Positions 9,562 to 17,892 of a stretch of 64,000 nucleotides of DNA are shown one piece after another (position 1 is the stretch's first letter; each line of letters opens with the position of its first letter). Where the stretch lies: assembly GCF_007109405.1 (NCBI RefSeq), contig NZ_VJOY01000001.1, forward strand, positions 496,001-560,000. Direction: 5' to 3'. This DNA comes from Pseudomonas mangiferae. GTDB taxonomy: Bacteria > Pseudomonadota > Gammaproteobacteria > Pseudomonadales > Pseudomonadaceae. The position numbers were made by a program, and so were the translations under genes. The notes under the pieces were generated by a model. The model was not told where the DNA came from. It was given only the letters and a program-made list of their open reading frames with translations, and ran no database searches.

Positions 9562-10215
9562 ATGAAAGGAACTCCACGCGCCCTCGCCGGGTTTTGCGTC
9601 CTGCTGGTTTCGATCCAGGCGCAGGCTGGCGACGAGGGCAAACCTGTCTATTCCAATGGGGGCGCCAACCCGGCGGCCATGGCCTGCGGCACCTGCCATG
9701 GTGCCGACGCCCTGGGCCTGCCCGCCGCCGGCTTCCCGCGCCTGGCCGGCCTGCCCGCGGCCTACACCGGCAAGCAGTTGCAGGACTTCCGCAGCGGTAG
9801 CCGCGCCAACCCGGTGATGCAACCCATCGCGGCGGCCCTCAGCGATGCGGAAATCCAGCAGGTGTCGGCCATGCTTGCCGACCTGCCGGCACCGAAGACC
9901 GCCCTCGTCGGCCGCGCCGATGACGCCGCCAGCGTCGGCGCCGAACTGGCTCTGCGTGGCGCCTGGGCGCGCAACGTCCCTGAGTGCGTTGCCTGCCACG
10001 GTCCTGGCGGGGTCGGCGTGGGCACGGCGTTCCCGCCTCTGGCCGGGCAATCCGCGGCCTACCTCGCGGCGCAGCTGGACGCCTGGCGCCAGGGCACCCG
10101 CAAGAACGACCCCAACGACCTGATGGGCCACGTCGCGCGCGCCCTGGACGACAACGAGGTCAAGGCCGTGGCGGAGTATTTCGCCGGCCTGGGCTCCCAG
10201 GAGGTGACCCCATGA
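9562..10215 (+). CDS. tsdB: Dihaem cytochrome c4-like protein (TsdB-like electron acceptor)
   Basis: 217 residues with a signal peptide (cleavage after IQAQA, about residue 22) and two haem c sites, CGTCH (C42-C45-H46) and CVACH (C142-C145-H146), each in a c4-type domain with later Met ligands available. I choose ATG 9562 because GAGG sits six bases upstream; GTG 9547 and ATG 9550 are in frame. It overlaps the next gene by ATGA. Since that gene is TsdA-like, this protein fits TsdB, the periplasmic acceptor of electrons from thiosulfate oxidation. Confidence 0.8.
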   Translation: MKGTPRALAGFCVLLVSIQAQAGDEGKPVYSNGGANPAAMACGTCHGADALGLPAAGFPRLAGLPAAYTGKQLQDFRSGSRANPVMQPIAAALSDAEIQQVSAMLADLPAPKTALVGRADDAASVGAELALRGAWARNVPECVACHGPGGVGVGTAFPPLAGQSAAYLAAQLDAWRQGTRKNDPNDLMGHVARALDDNEVKAVAEYFAGLGSQEVTP

Positions 10216-11126
10216 ACCCGATCGTCACTGCCCTGCTGGTATCCCTGAGCAGCGCGCCCGTGCTCGCCGCGTCCATCGCCATGGACGACCAGTCCCAGCT
10301 GCCGGGCAAGACCCCCGAGGACAATGCCTTCCACCCGCCCCGGGAAAGCGAGTTGCCGGACAACGCCTTCGGCCGCCTGGTCCGGGAAGGCCACGCGATC
10401 TTCGTCGACACCCGCAACAAGGCCCCAGCGTTCGTCGGCAACGGCATGAACTGCACTAACTGCCACATCGAGCAGGGCCGCAAGGCCGGTTCCGCGCCGC
10501 TGTGGGCGGCCTACCCCATGTACCCGGCCTACCGGCAGAAGAACGACAAGGTGAACAGCTACGCCGAACGTCTGCAGGGCTGCTTCCAGTTCAGCATGAA
10601 CAGCCCGAAGATTCCGCCGGCGGATGGCCCAGTGATCGGCGCCCTCACGGCCTATTCCTACTGGCTGGCCACCGGTGCGCCCGTGGGCAAGGCGCTGCCC
10701 GGCCGGGCCTACCCGGACGTGCCGGCGCCCAAGGAGGGCTATGACCTGGCCCGGGGCGAGCAGGTCTATGTCGAGCAGTGCGCCGTCTGCCATGGGCCGG
10801 ACGGCCAGGGCCAGAAGGTCGGCAACGACTACGTGTTCCCGCCCCTGTGGGGTGCCCAGTCGTTCAACTGGGGTGCCGGGATGCACCGCATCAACACTGC
10901 GGCGGCCTTCATCAAGGAGAGCATGCCCCTGGGCAAAGGGCGTTCCCTGAGCGATGCCGATGCCTGGAACGTGGCCGCGTTCATGAACAGCCACGAACGC
11001 CCTCAGGACCCTCGGCTGATCGACGGCTCCATCGAGAAGACCCGTGACAAGTACCACGCCAACGATGGTGTGAACCTGTACGGGCAGACGGTGAACGGGG
11101 TGTTGCTGGGCCAGGGCATCCGCTGA
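10212..11126 (+). CDS. tsdA: Dihaem cytochrome c, thiosulfate dehydrogenase/tetrathionate reductase-like (TsdA)
   Basis: 304 residues with a signal peptide ending near VLAA (residue 20). Haem sites are CTNCH (C81-C84-H85) and CAVCH (C190-C193-H194). Between them RLQGCFQFSMN places a cysteine at 124 where TsdA enzymes carry the unusual axial Cys ligand of the active-site haem; M238 in ESMPLGKG fits the second haem's Met ligand. TsdA interconverts thiosulfate and tetrathionate in the periplasm. The ATG overlaps the stop of the upstream TsdB-like gene. Direction of catalysis cannot be told from sequence. Confidence 0.82.
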   Translation: MNPIVTALLVSLSSAPVLAASIAMDDQSQLPGKTPEDNAFHPPRESELPDNAFGRLVREGHAIFVDTRNKAPAFVGNGMNCTNCHIEQGRKAGSAPLWAAYPMYPAYRQKNDKVNSYAERLQGCFQFSMNSPKIPPADGPVIGALTAYSYWLATGAPVGKALPGRAYPDVPAPKEGYDLARGEQVYVEQCAVCHGPDGQGQKVGNDYVFPPLWGAQSFNWGAGMHRINTAAAFIKESMPLGKGRSLSDADAWNVAAFMNSHERPQDPRLIDGSIEKTRDKYHANDGVNLYGQTVNGVLLGQGIR

Positions 11127-11235
11127 AACGACGATCCCCGGCGGGCCGCTGCGGTGGCTCGCCGATGGATCGCAGCGGTGGGCGCACGTGTCTTCTACGC
11201 TCAGGGCTCCCCCTCACCGGAAGGACCCACGACCC

Positions 11236-11478
11236 ATGAAAGCGATTCTCTGCGTGTTCGCCACCGCCACCCTCGCCTTCTCCTCCTTCGCCCTGGCCAA
11301 GGACGACCATCATCAGTGCGAAGAAGCGCTGGCCAAGCTGGATGCAGCGGCGGATAGCCGGCATACCTCGGATACCCACCATCAGCACCAGCAGGCCAAG
11401 GAAGCGAAGGAGTCGGGTGACTATAAGAAATGCGAGGACCAGGCCCATAAGGCCCTGGACGGTCTGAAGAAGGAATAG
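11236..11478 (+). CDS. Small exported protein, function unknown
   Basis: 80 residues. A clear signal peptide (MKAILCVFATATLAFSSFALA) is followed by a short, charged, His-rich mature part with two cysteines (HHQCEEAL and YKKCEDQAHKAL) that could form a disulfide and a run rich in His (SDTHHQHQQ). GGAAGGA about twelve bases upstream supports ATG 11236. I do not recognise a family with confidence; metal binding or a periplasmic stress role is conceivable from composition only. Confidence 0.7.
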   Translation: MKAILCVFATATLAFSSFALAKDDHHQCEEALAKLDAAADSRHTSDTHHQHQQAKEAKESGDYKKCEDQAHKALDGLKKE

Positions 11479-11488
11479 CCGGAAGAAG

Positions 11489-11513
11489 CGAGGGGAGCCT
11501 CTGGCTCCCCTCG
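11489..11513. terminator. Hairpin between convergent small genes
   Basis: Perfect 11-bp stem CGAGGGGAGCC / GGCTCCCCTCG with a 3-nt loop, placed between convergent genes ending at 11478 and 11519. There is no strong T-run on either side, so termination is likely but may be weak. Confidence 0.65.
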
Positions 11514-11518
11514 TACGG

Positions 11519-11812
11519 TTATTCGAGCTTCTTCAGCTCCTTGTCATCATGGTGCTCGGCTTTCTTCAATTCCTTGTCGTCGTGCTTGGCGCCGTGGTCC
11601 ACCTCGTCGGCGTCATGCTTCACCCCATGGTCGATCACCGTCTCGTCGTGCTTGACCTCCCGATCGACGCTCTTGCCGGTGGAATCCACGCCGTGCTCGA
11701 CCTTGTGTTCCTCCTTGTGCAGTTCCTTGAGTTCTCCCTCCGCGGCCAGTGCGTAGCCCGCCCCCAGGGACAGGGCAGTGAAGGCGACGAGAATCGAATT
11801 CTTCCATTGCAT
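11519..11812 (-). CDS. Small exported His/Lys/Asp-repeat protein
   Basis: 97 residues. Signal peptide (MQWKNSILVAFTALSLGAGYALA) then a mature part built almost entirely of degenerate short repeats combining VKHD, VDHG, AKHDDKELKK and EHHDDKELKK. The mature part has no cysteines and is very hydrophilic. The repeated His-Asp pairs suggest metal or proton binding, or an intrinsically disordered periplasmic protein; function is not known to me. Confidence 0.7.
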   Translation of the reverse strand: MQWKNSILVAFTALSLGAGYALAAEGELKELHKEEHKVEHGVDSTGKSVDREVKHDETVIDHGVKHDADEVDHGAKHDDKELKKAEHHDDKELKKLE

Positions 11813-11963
11813 GAGCGTTCTCCTTGTAGCCGGGCTCTGGCCCGATCATGTCGGTGACCACCATAGGCGAGGCGCCCGGCAGTCCTTGCCGGCCCGGCGA
11901 CCACTCAGCGGGCCAAACGGATCGACGACGCAGTGACCGCTCACACCGCACCGTCGAGAAACC

Positions 11964-12431
11964 CTAAGCGACCAGTTCGCCCAGGTTGAAGCCGGTGACC
12001 GAGGCGATGGTGCCGCGCCAGAGCACGCCATGGGGCTCCAGTTGGCCACCGATGAAGAAGCGTGCGTTCTTCAGGTGAATGAACTGGACCGGCGGCGAAC
12101 CGCCTTCATCCTCGTCCAGCCACAGGGACTTGAAGGCATCGCGGATTTCCTGGGTCTCGTCCGCAGAACCACCGCCAAAGGCTTCGGCCATGGTCTTAAA
12201 GTAGTGCTTGCCGCTGATGAGCTGGCCGGAGATCAGCCCGGCATCGACGGTGAGGGTGATACCGAATTCCAGCTCGGTGTTGTTGACCAGTTGCACCAGG
12301 CGTTGCAGCAGCCAGTCGGTCTGGCGGCCGTGCCAGACCAGATTCAGCTGGGCCGGATCGCTCAAGGCTGCGCGGGTTTCTTCGTACCAGGCGGGAAACG
12401 AGCCTTGGGAGTTCTGTTGTTTCTGGTCCAT
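11964..12431 (-). CDS. Hypothetical cytoplasmic protein, possibly GvpU-like
   Basis: 155 residues, no signal peptide or membrane segment. A central block LEFGITLTVDAGLISGQLISGKHYF and a C-terminal block FIHLKNARFF suggest a compact alpha/beta protein. From memory this resembles proteins labelled gas-vesicle accessory protein GvpU, but no gas-vesicle gene is nearby, so I give the name only as a possibility. Start at ATG 12431 with the AGGATTGAACC leader. Confidence 0.6.
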   Translation of the reverse strand: MDQKQQNSQGSFPAWYEETRAALSDPAQLNLVWHGRQTDWLLQRLVQLVNNTELEFGITLTVDAGLISGQLISGKHYFKTMAEAFGGGSADETQEIRDAFKSLWLDEDEGGSPPVQFIHLKNARFFIGGQLEPHGVLWRGTIASVTGFNLGELVA

Positions 12432-13010
12432 GGTTCAATCCTTCATAGCCAAAAGAGAGGAACTGCCGAAATCCAACTAACTACAGCATCAACCGAACGG
12501 TTAGACAAATGACGCCGTTTCTTTCCCCATCGCTGGGCCTTGGGCGTGGCGTCGGTCCACCACCTACTCGCTACCCAGCCCGGGCTGTTCACGCGTCCGG
12601 GTAGCGGACGTCGACGATGCGGCACCCCAGCAACGAGGCGCTGTCCAGCGCGTCTTCCGGGGATCAGGTAAGCCCGTGCATCATCGCGAACCGGTGGCAA
12701 TAGCGCTTTGCTGTCCCGGGCGCTGGTGACCTTCGCCACCCAGCCTGACGCGCTCCATATAAGAACCGCGTCGAGGCGATGCGCAGGTCTCCTGTTGCGT
12801 ACCCATCGGAGCCATCTGTCGATGCCTGTCCAGACGATGGACCGCGAAACCCGCCGATTCGTTTAACGGGCGTGCGCGCATGCCGCAGCCGGAGGGTTAT
12901 TCGTCAATCGGATAAAACTTCCCGGGACACCGCGGGGTCGGCATAGAGGTAAGGCCACCCGTTGCGGTTGGCACTACCTCCCCCGTATTACAAAGAAGAG
13001 AGGATGATCC
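12432..13010. other. 579-bp region without an intact gene
   Basis: Base composition is more mixed than in the flanking genes. On the minus strand a short open stretch ends ALDSASLLGCRIVDVRYPDA followed by a stop at about 12590; it reads like the tail of a protein but has no intact upstream frame, so it may be a decayed gene remnant. A GAAGAGAGGA ribosome site directly precedes the gene at 13011. Confidence 0.35.
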
Positions 13011-13424
13011 ATGAGTCTATTCAGCAAGATTCTGGCAAAACTCGGCATCGGCCAAGCCCACGCGGATACCGCGTCCCCCACTGCCCCTGCCGGCACGCCT
13101 CAAGCAGCTCCGGTCGCCACAACCGGCACCGCCCCACAGCAGGCCGCGCCCCAGGCCATCAGCCAGGTCGACGTAGCGGCCAAGCTCGACGGCATCGCCG
13201 CCAACCATGGCGAGAAGCTGAACTGGAAAACCTCCATCGTCGACCTGCTCAAGCTGCTCGACCTGGACAGCAGCCTGACTGCGCGCCAGGAGCTGGCGAA
13301 GGAACTGGGTTGCCCGGCCGACAAGATGGGCGATTCGGCCCAGATGAACATGTGGCTGCACAAGGCTGTCCTGCAGAAGCTGGCCCAGAACGGCGGCAAC
13401 GTGCCCGCCGACCTGCTCGACTGA
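13011..13424 (+). CDS. DUF3597-family protein
   Basis: 137 residues. An N-terminal segment MSLFSKILAKLGIG is followed by an Ala/Pro/Thr-rich linker (about 18-52) and a conserved C-terminal domain (about 55-137: VDVAAKLDGIAANHGEKLNW, then TSIVDLLKLLDLDSSL and RQELAKELG), which matches the DUF3597 family as I recall it. The domain looks like a helical LysM-free peptide-binding fold of unknown role. GAGAGGA before the ATG and a strong terminator after the stop make it a single-gene unit. Confidence 0.8.
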   Translation: MSLFSKILAKLGIGQAHADTASPTAPAGTPQAAPVATTGTAPQQAAPQAISQVDVAAKLDGIAANHGEKLNWKTSIVDLLKLLDLDSSLTARQELAKELGCPADKMGDSAQMNMWLHKAVLQKLAQNGGNVPADLLD

Positions 13425-13435
13425 TCCACACCGAG

Positions 13436-13467
13436 CCGGAACGGGCGTTTTGCCCGTTCCGGTTTTT
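13436..13467 (+). terminator. Rho-independent terminator after the DUF3597 gene
   Basis: Stem CCGGAACGGGC / GCCCGTTCCGG with a GTTTT loop, followed by TTTTT; twelve bases after the stop codon. Confidence 0.93.
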
Positions 13468-13723
13468 GTCTCAGGCGCTCCAACTCCGCACGTTCGACTC
13501 CTTCTGCGTCCTTGCGCCAATCCGGACGGTCGTCGCTCACCTTCTCCACACATCTGTGCGACAATCGCACCCTTTCCCATCTTCGTCTCCCGGCCTTCGA
13601 TGCCCCGTGACCCCGCAATCTCGCGCCGTCACGCCGTGTGGTATTCGAATGGGCGAGCCGCGCCGTTCCGCGCGGCCCGTTCCGGCCCGAAGTCATTCAC
13701 GTTCGTCCTGACAGGTAAGCGCG

Positions 13724-15313
13724 TTGATCTCCACCGCCAACATCACCATGCAGTTCGGGGCCAAGCCCCTGTTCGAAAACGTCTCCGTCAAGTTCGGTAA
13801 CGGCAACCGCTACGGCCTGATCGGCGCCAACGGGTGTGGCAAGTCCACCTTCATGAAGATCCTCGGCGGTGAGCTGGAGCCCAGCGCGGGCCAGGTCATG
13901 CTGGAAAGCAACCTGCGTCTCGGCAAGCTGCGCCAGGACCAGTTCGCCTACGAAAATTTCAGCGTGATCGACACGGTGATCATGGGCCACGAGGAACTGT
14001 GGCGGGTGAAGGCGGAGCGCGACCGCATCTATTCGTTGCCGGAAATGAGCGAAGACGACGGCATGGCCGTGGCGGAACTGGAGGTGCAGTTCGCCGAGAT
14101 GGATGGCTATACCGCCGAGTCCCGTGCCGGCGAGCTGCTGCTGGGTCTGGGCATTCCCCTGGACCAGCACTTCGGCCCCATGAGCGCCGTTGCCCCCGGC
14201 TGGAAATTGCGGGTGCTGCTGGCCCAGGCGCTGTTCTCCGACCCGGACGTGCTGCTGCTGGACGAGCCCACCAACCACCTGGACATCAACACCATTCGCT
14301 GGCTGGAAGGCGTGCTCACCGCGCGCAACAGCACCATGGTGATCATTTCGCACGACCGTCACTTCCTGAACAGCGTCTGCACCCACATGGCGGACCTGGA
14401 TTACGGCGAACTGCGCCTGTTCCCGGGCAACTACGACGAGTACATGACCGCCGCCACCCAGGCCCGCGAGCGGCTGTTGTCGGACAACGCGAAGAAAAAG
14501 GCGCAGATCGCCGAGCTGCAGACCTTCGTCAGCCGCTTCTCGGCCAACGCCTCGAAGGCCAAGCAGGCCACCAGCCGCGCCCGGCAGATCGACAAGATCC
14601 AACTGGAAGAGGTCAAGCCTTCCAGCCGCGTCAGCCCGTTCATCCGCTTCGAGCAGTACAAGAAACTGCACCGCCAGGCGGTGACCCTGGAGCGCATCAG
14701 CCAGGGCTTCGACGGCACCCCGCTGTTCAAGAACCTGTCGATGCAGATCGAGGCCGGCGAACGCGTCGCCATCATCGGTCCCAACGGGATCGGCAAGACC
14801 ACCCTGCTGCGCACCCTGGTGGGCGAGCTGCCGCCCATGAGCGGCGAGGTGAAGTGGACCGAGAGCGCCGACGCGGGCTACTTCGCCCAGGACCACGCGG
14901 ATGACTTCGCCGACGACGTGACCCTGTTCGACTGGATGGCCCAGTGGACCCAGGGGGGCGAGCAACTGGTGCGCGGCACCCTCGGCCGCATGCTGTTCTC
15001 CAGCGACGAGATCCAGAAGTCGGTGAAGGTCATTTCCGGTGGCGAGCAGGGCCGCATGCTGTTCGGCAAGCTGATCCTGAAGAAGCCCAACGTGCTGGTG
15101 ATGGACGAACCCACCAACCACCTGGACATGGAATCCATCGAGGCCCTCAACCTAGCCCTGGAGAACTACCCGGGCACCCTGATCTTCGTCAGCCACGACC
15201 GCGAGTTCGTCGGCTCCCTGGCTACGCGCATCATCGAGCTGAGCGAGAACGGGGTCACCGACTTCAGCGGCACCTACGACGACTACCTGCGCAGCCAGGG
15301 CGTGATCGTCTGA
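13724..15313 (+). CDS. ybiT: ABC-F family ATPase YbiT
   Basis: 529 residues with two ABC ATPase domains and no membrane segments. Walker A motifs are GANGCGKST (about residue 38) and GPNGIGKTT; Walker B DEPTNHLD occurs in both halves. The inter-domain linker ([20 protein letters not shown]) is the P-site tRNA interaction motif region of ribosome-bound ABC-F factors, and the whole protein aligns closely by eye with E. coli YbiT. These factors act on stalled ribosomes. The start is TTG 13724 preceded by AGGT; no ATG lies before the conserved N-terminus. Confidence 0.93.
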   Translation: MISTANITMQFGAKPLFENVSVKFGNGNRYGLIGANGCGKSTFMKILGGELEPSAGQVMLESNLRLGKLRQDQFAYENFSVIDTVIMGHEELWRVKAERDRIYSLPEMSEDDGMAVAELEVQFAEMDGYTAESRAGELLLGLGIPLDQHFGPMSAVAPGWKLRVLLAQALFSDPDVLLLDEPTNHLDINTIRWLEGVLTARNSTMVIISHDRHFLNSVCTHMADLDYGELRLFPGNYDEYMTAATQARERLLSDNAKKKAQIAELQTFVSRFSANASKAKQATSRARQIDKIQLEEVKPSSRVSPFIRFEQYKKLHRQAVTLERISQGFDGTPLFKNLSMQIEAGERVAIIGPNGIGKTTLLRTLVGELPPMSGEVKWTESADAGYFAQDHADDFADDVTLFDWMAQWTQGGEQLVRGTLGRMLFSSDEIQKSVKVISGGEQGRMLFGKLILKKPNVLVMDEPTNHLDMESIEALNLALENYPGTLIFVSHDREFVGSLATRIIELSENGVTDFSGTYDDYLRSQGVIV

Positions 15314-15333
15314 GCCCGCGAATGCCGGTGTGA

Positions 15334-15360
15334 AAAAAGCCCCGCGATGCGGGGCTTTTT
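15334..15360. terminator. Bidirectional terminator between ybiT and azoR
   Basis: AAAAAGCCCCGC, 3-nt loop GAT, GCGGGGCTTTTT: symmetrical stem with T-runs in both directions between convergent genes. Confidence 0.92.
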
Positions 15361-15374
15361 CGTTGGCGGGTGCT

Positions 15375-15983
15375 TCAGGCGGCGATGAACAGCTGGCCGA
15401 TGGCCTGCTGAGCCTGGCCCAGGGCCGTGGCCCGCGGCGCCTCGCCATAGGCCAGGCCTTCGGCCCGGACGATCTCGATGTCGGTGATGCCCAGGAAGGC
15501 CAGGACCTGCAGCAGGTAGCCTTCGTGGCCATTGCCGGTGGGCTGGCCGGCATGGATGCCGCCGGTGGTGGAAACGATCACCACTTTCTTCCCCACTGCC
15601 AGGCCCTCGGGGCCGTGCTCGGTGTAGCGGAAGGTGCGGCCCGCGACGCAGATGCGGTCGATCCACGCCTTGAGCTGGCTCGGCAGGCTGAAGTTGTACA
15701 TGGGCGCGGCGATCACCAGGGCGTCGGCCGCCAGGAATTCCTCCAGCACCGCCTCGTTCAGCGACGCCGCGCGCGTCTGCGCCTCAGTGCGCTGCTCGGC
15801 GGGCGTGGTCAGGGCGGCGAAGTCATCCGCGGTGAAATGGCCGATGGGGTCCCGTATCAGGTCACGGTGGATCACGTTCAGATCGGGATCGGCGGCGCGC
15901 CAGGCGTCCACCACGGCGCGGCCGAGGGCACGGGAAGCGGATACATCGCCGAGGATGCTGGAATCGAGGTGCAACAGGTTCAT
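15375..15983 (-). CDS. azoR: FMN-dependent NADH-azoreductase
   Basis: 202 residues of the flavodoxin-like NAD(P)H dehydrogenase family. The start [20 protein letters not shown] contains the FMN-phosphate loop (HLDSS...S), and [16 protein letters not shown] and STTGGIHAG are the flavin-contact blocks of AzoR enzymes. Reduces azo dyes and quinones by two electrons using NADH; cytoplasmic. A LysR-type gene about 0.8 kb away could have regulated it, but that gene is frameshifted. Confidence 0.93.
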   Translation of the reverse strand: MNLLHLDSSILGDVSASRALGRAVVDAWRAADPDLNVIHRDLIRDPIGHFTADDFAALTTPAEQRTEAQTRAASLNEAVLEEFLAADALVIAAPMYNFSLPSQLKAWIDRICVAGRTFRYTEHGPEGLAVGKKVVIVSTTGGIHAGQPTGNGHEGYLLQVLAFLGITDIEIVRAEGLAYGEAPRATALGQAQQAIGQLFIAA

Positions 15984-16108
15984 GGCAAAGCTCCTTGTCG
16001 TGTGACGCCCTGAGGCGTCGTGAATGGGTCCATCCTATCCATGATGACAATGCCCGATTAGACGGGCTATTCGCGACGCAGCGTCCCACTCATGGAACGC
16101 CGGTGATG

Positions 16109-16615
16109 TCACTCGCGACCGACGAAATCCACCTTGCCGATCTCGACGCCCAGGTGGCGCAGGATGGCGTAGGCGGTGGTCACGTGAAAGTAGAAGTTGG
16201 GCATGGCGAAATTCAGCAGGTAGCCTTGCCCCTTGTATTCCAGGCGCACGCCCGGGAATTCCAGCACGATCTCCCGCTCTTCCGTCCCATCCACCTGGGA
16301 CGGCTCGATGCCCTCCAGGTAGTCCGTCACCCGCTGCAGGCGCGCCTGCAACTCGGCGAACGTGGTCTCGGTGTCGGCATAACGGGGTGCCTCGCTGCCG
16401 GTGAGGCGCGCCGCGCAGCCCTTGGCCAGGTCCGTGGCCACCTGGACCTGGCGCACCAGGGGATACATGTCCGGTGCCAGGCGCGCCTGAAGGAAGACCG
16501 CGGGGTCGATCTTGCGGGCCTGGGCGTGGGCTTCCGCCTTGGCGAGCAGCGCCGACAGGTTGCGCAGCATGCGCACGAACACGGGGATCGAAGCGGGGTA
16601 CATCGACAGCGACAT
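16109..16615 (-). CDS. DUF1993-family protein
   Basis: 168 residues, starting MSLSMYPASIPVFVRMLRNL at 16615; a longer frame upstream is not supported by a ribosome site, whereas CAGGAGTTCACC immediately precedes this ATG. The helical pattern and the terminal block LNFAMPNFYFHVTTAYAILR with its conserved His resemble the DinB/YfiT-like DUF1993 family, which may bind metal. No catalytic role is established. It diverges from the broken LysR gene. Confidence 0.83.
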   Translation of the reverse strand: MSLSMYPASIPVFVRMLRNLSALLAKAEAHAQARKIDPAVFLQARLAPDMYPLVRQVQVATDLAKGCAARLTGSEAPRYADTETTFAELQARLQRVTDYLEGIEPSQVDGTEEREIVLEFPGVRLEYKGQGYLLNFAMPNFYFHVTTAYAILRHLGVEIGKVDFVGRE

Positions 16616-16776
16616 GGTGAACTCCTGAAAAACGAACGAAAGCCACAGCCTAGACGCTTCGGCGCCGGATCGCCTCATGGCAATGGCGGTCTCGTCGCCC
16701 ACGACGGGCGTGCGGGTGGATTGTCCGCTCCGGCGCCGCCCAGTAGGCTGCGCCCATCGCCCGTCAGGACATCCCG

Positions 16777-17687
16777 ATGCACGACCTCAACGACCTGTAC
16801 TACTTCGCCAAGGTGGTGGAGTCCGGCGGGTTCGCCGCCGCCGGGCGCCTGCTGGGCATTCCCAAGTCGCGCCTGTCGCGGCGCATCGCCGAGCTGGAAA
16901 TCCGCCTGGGCGCGCGGCTGCTGCAGCGCACCACCCGCAAGCTGGTGCTGACCGACGTCGGCGAGCGCTACCTGCGTCATTGCCAGGCCATGCTGGCGGA
17001 GGCCGAGCAGGCCGAAGAAGCGGTGGCCAGCCTTACCAGCGAACCGCGCGGCCGCCTGCGGGTGTCCTGCCCGGTGCACCTGGCCAACACCGAATTGCCG
17101 GCGATGGTCAGCGACTTCCTCGAACGCTACCCCCAGGTCCAGCTGGAGATGCTGCTCACCAACCGCCGGGTGGATTGCTCAACGACGGGGTGGACGTGGC
17201 CCTGCGGGTCCGCGACGACGGCGACGAGGACCCGTCGCTGATCGCCCGCCGCCTGCACCCGGCCGAGGCCTGCCTGGTGGCCGCGCCGTCGCTGCTGGCC
17301 GGCCGCGACATCCGCACCCCCGACGATTTGCTGCAACTGCCGGCCCTGGGCGTGCTGGAAGCCGACCGCCGCGTCCACGTGAACCTGCGTCGCCGCGAGG
17401 ACGGGGCCCGGCGCGAACTGGCCCTGGAGGGGCGCCTGGGGGTCGACGACTTCCGGGTGCGCAAGCTCGCCGCCCTGCGCGGCCTGGGTGTCACCCTGCT
17501 GCCCTGCCTGTACTGCCAGGACGAACTGGAGGACGGACGCCTGCTGCGGCTGCTGCCGGACTGGGAGGCGCCCGAGGGCTACCTGCAGGCGGTCTACACC
17601 CACCGGCGCGGCATGCTGCCGGCGGTGCGGGCGTGGATCGAGCACCTGCCCGCCTACTTCCGCGGGGGCTGCAGCGAAACGCGCTGA
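16777..17687 (+). pseudogene. LysR-type transcriptional regulator, frameshifted
   Basis: Reads as a normal LysR protein of about 303 residues if one base is restored. Residues 1-60 hold the helix-turn-helix (GGFAAAGRLLGIPKSRLSRRIAELE). The frame runs correctly to LLTNRRVD (about 17175), then shifts: the remaining effector domain (LLNDGVDVALRVRDDGDED onward, to 17687) continues in the frame one base earlier, as expected for loss of a single C in GATCTGCTC. Translated as given, the protein ends at 17241 with 154 residues and lacks most of the effector domain. Either a true inactivation or a sequencing error. Confidence 0.85.
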
Positions 17688-17722
17688 AAAGGGGAATGGC
17701 GAGGACGCGGCGGGGAAGGAAA

Positions 17723-17764
17723 CCGACCCGCTGCGGCAGCGGCGACTGAAACGCAGCGGGTCGG
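17723..17764. repeat. 13-bp inverted repeat in the intergenic region
   Basis: CCGACCCGCTGCG at 17723-17735 and its exact complement CGCAGCGGGTCGG at 17752-17764 with a 16-nt spacer, located between the LysR remnant and the end of the NRPS genes. Could fold as a hairpin; no T-run follows it on the plus strand. Confidence 0.6.
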
Positions 17765-17859
17765 GGGTGAGCCGGCTTGACGGCTCCCTATCACTGACTC
17801 CCGCCCACGCGGCCAAGTTCTTGAAACGCATCGTGATCCGCCCAGCGGTCAACCGAGAG

Positions 17860-17887
17860 GCGCGCGGCCGGGGAACTGGCCGCGCGC
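17860..17887. terminator. Strong hairpin immediately after the last NRPS gene
   Basis: GCGCGCGGCC / GGCCGCGCGC, perfect 10-bp stem with an 8-nt loop, six bases beyond the NRPS stop at 17893 on the minus strand. It lacks a following T-run, so it may stabilise the mRNA end or act with Rho rather than be a classical terminator. Confidence 0.5.
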
Positions 17888-17892
17888 TCCGG

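Noticed and set aside
12443-12739. A 98-codon minus-strand frame
   Set aside because: No recognisable domain, weak composition, no good ribosome site.
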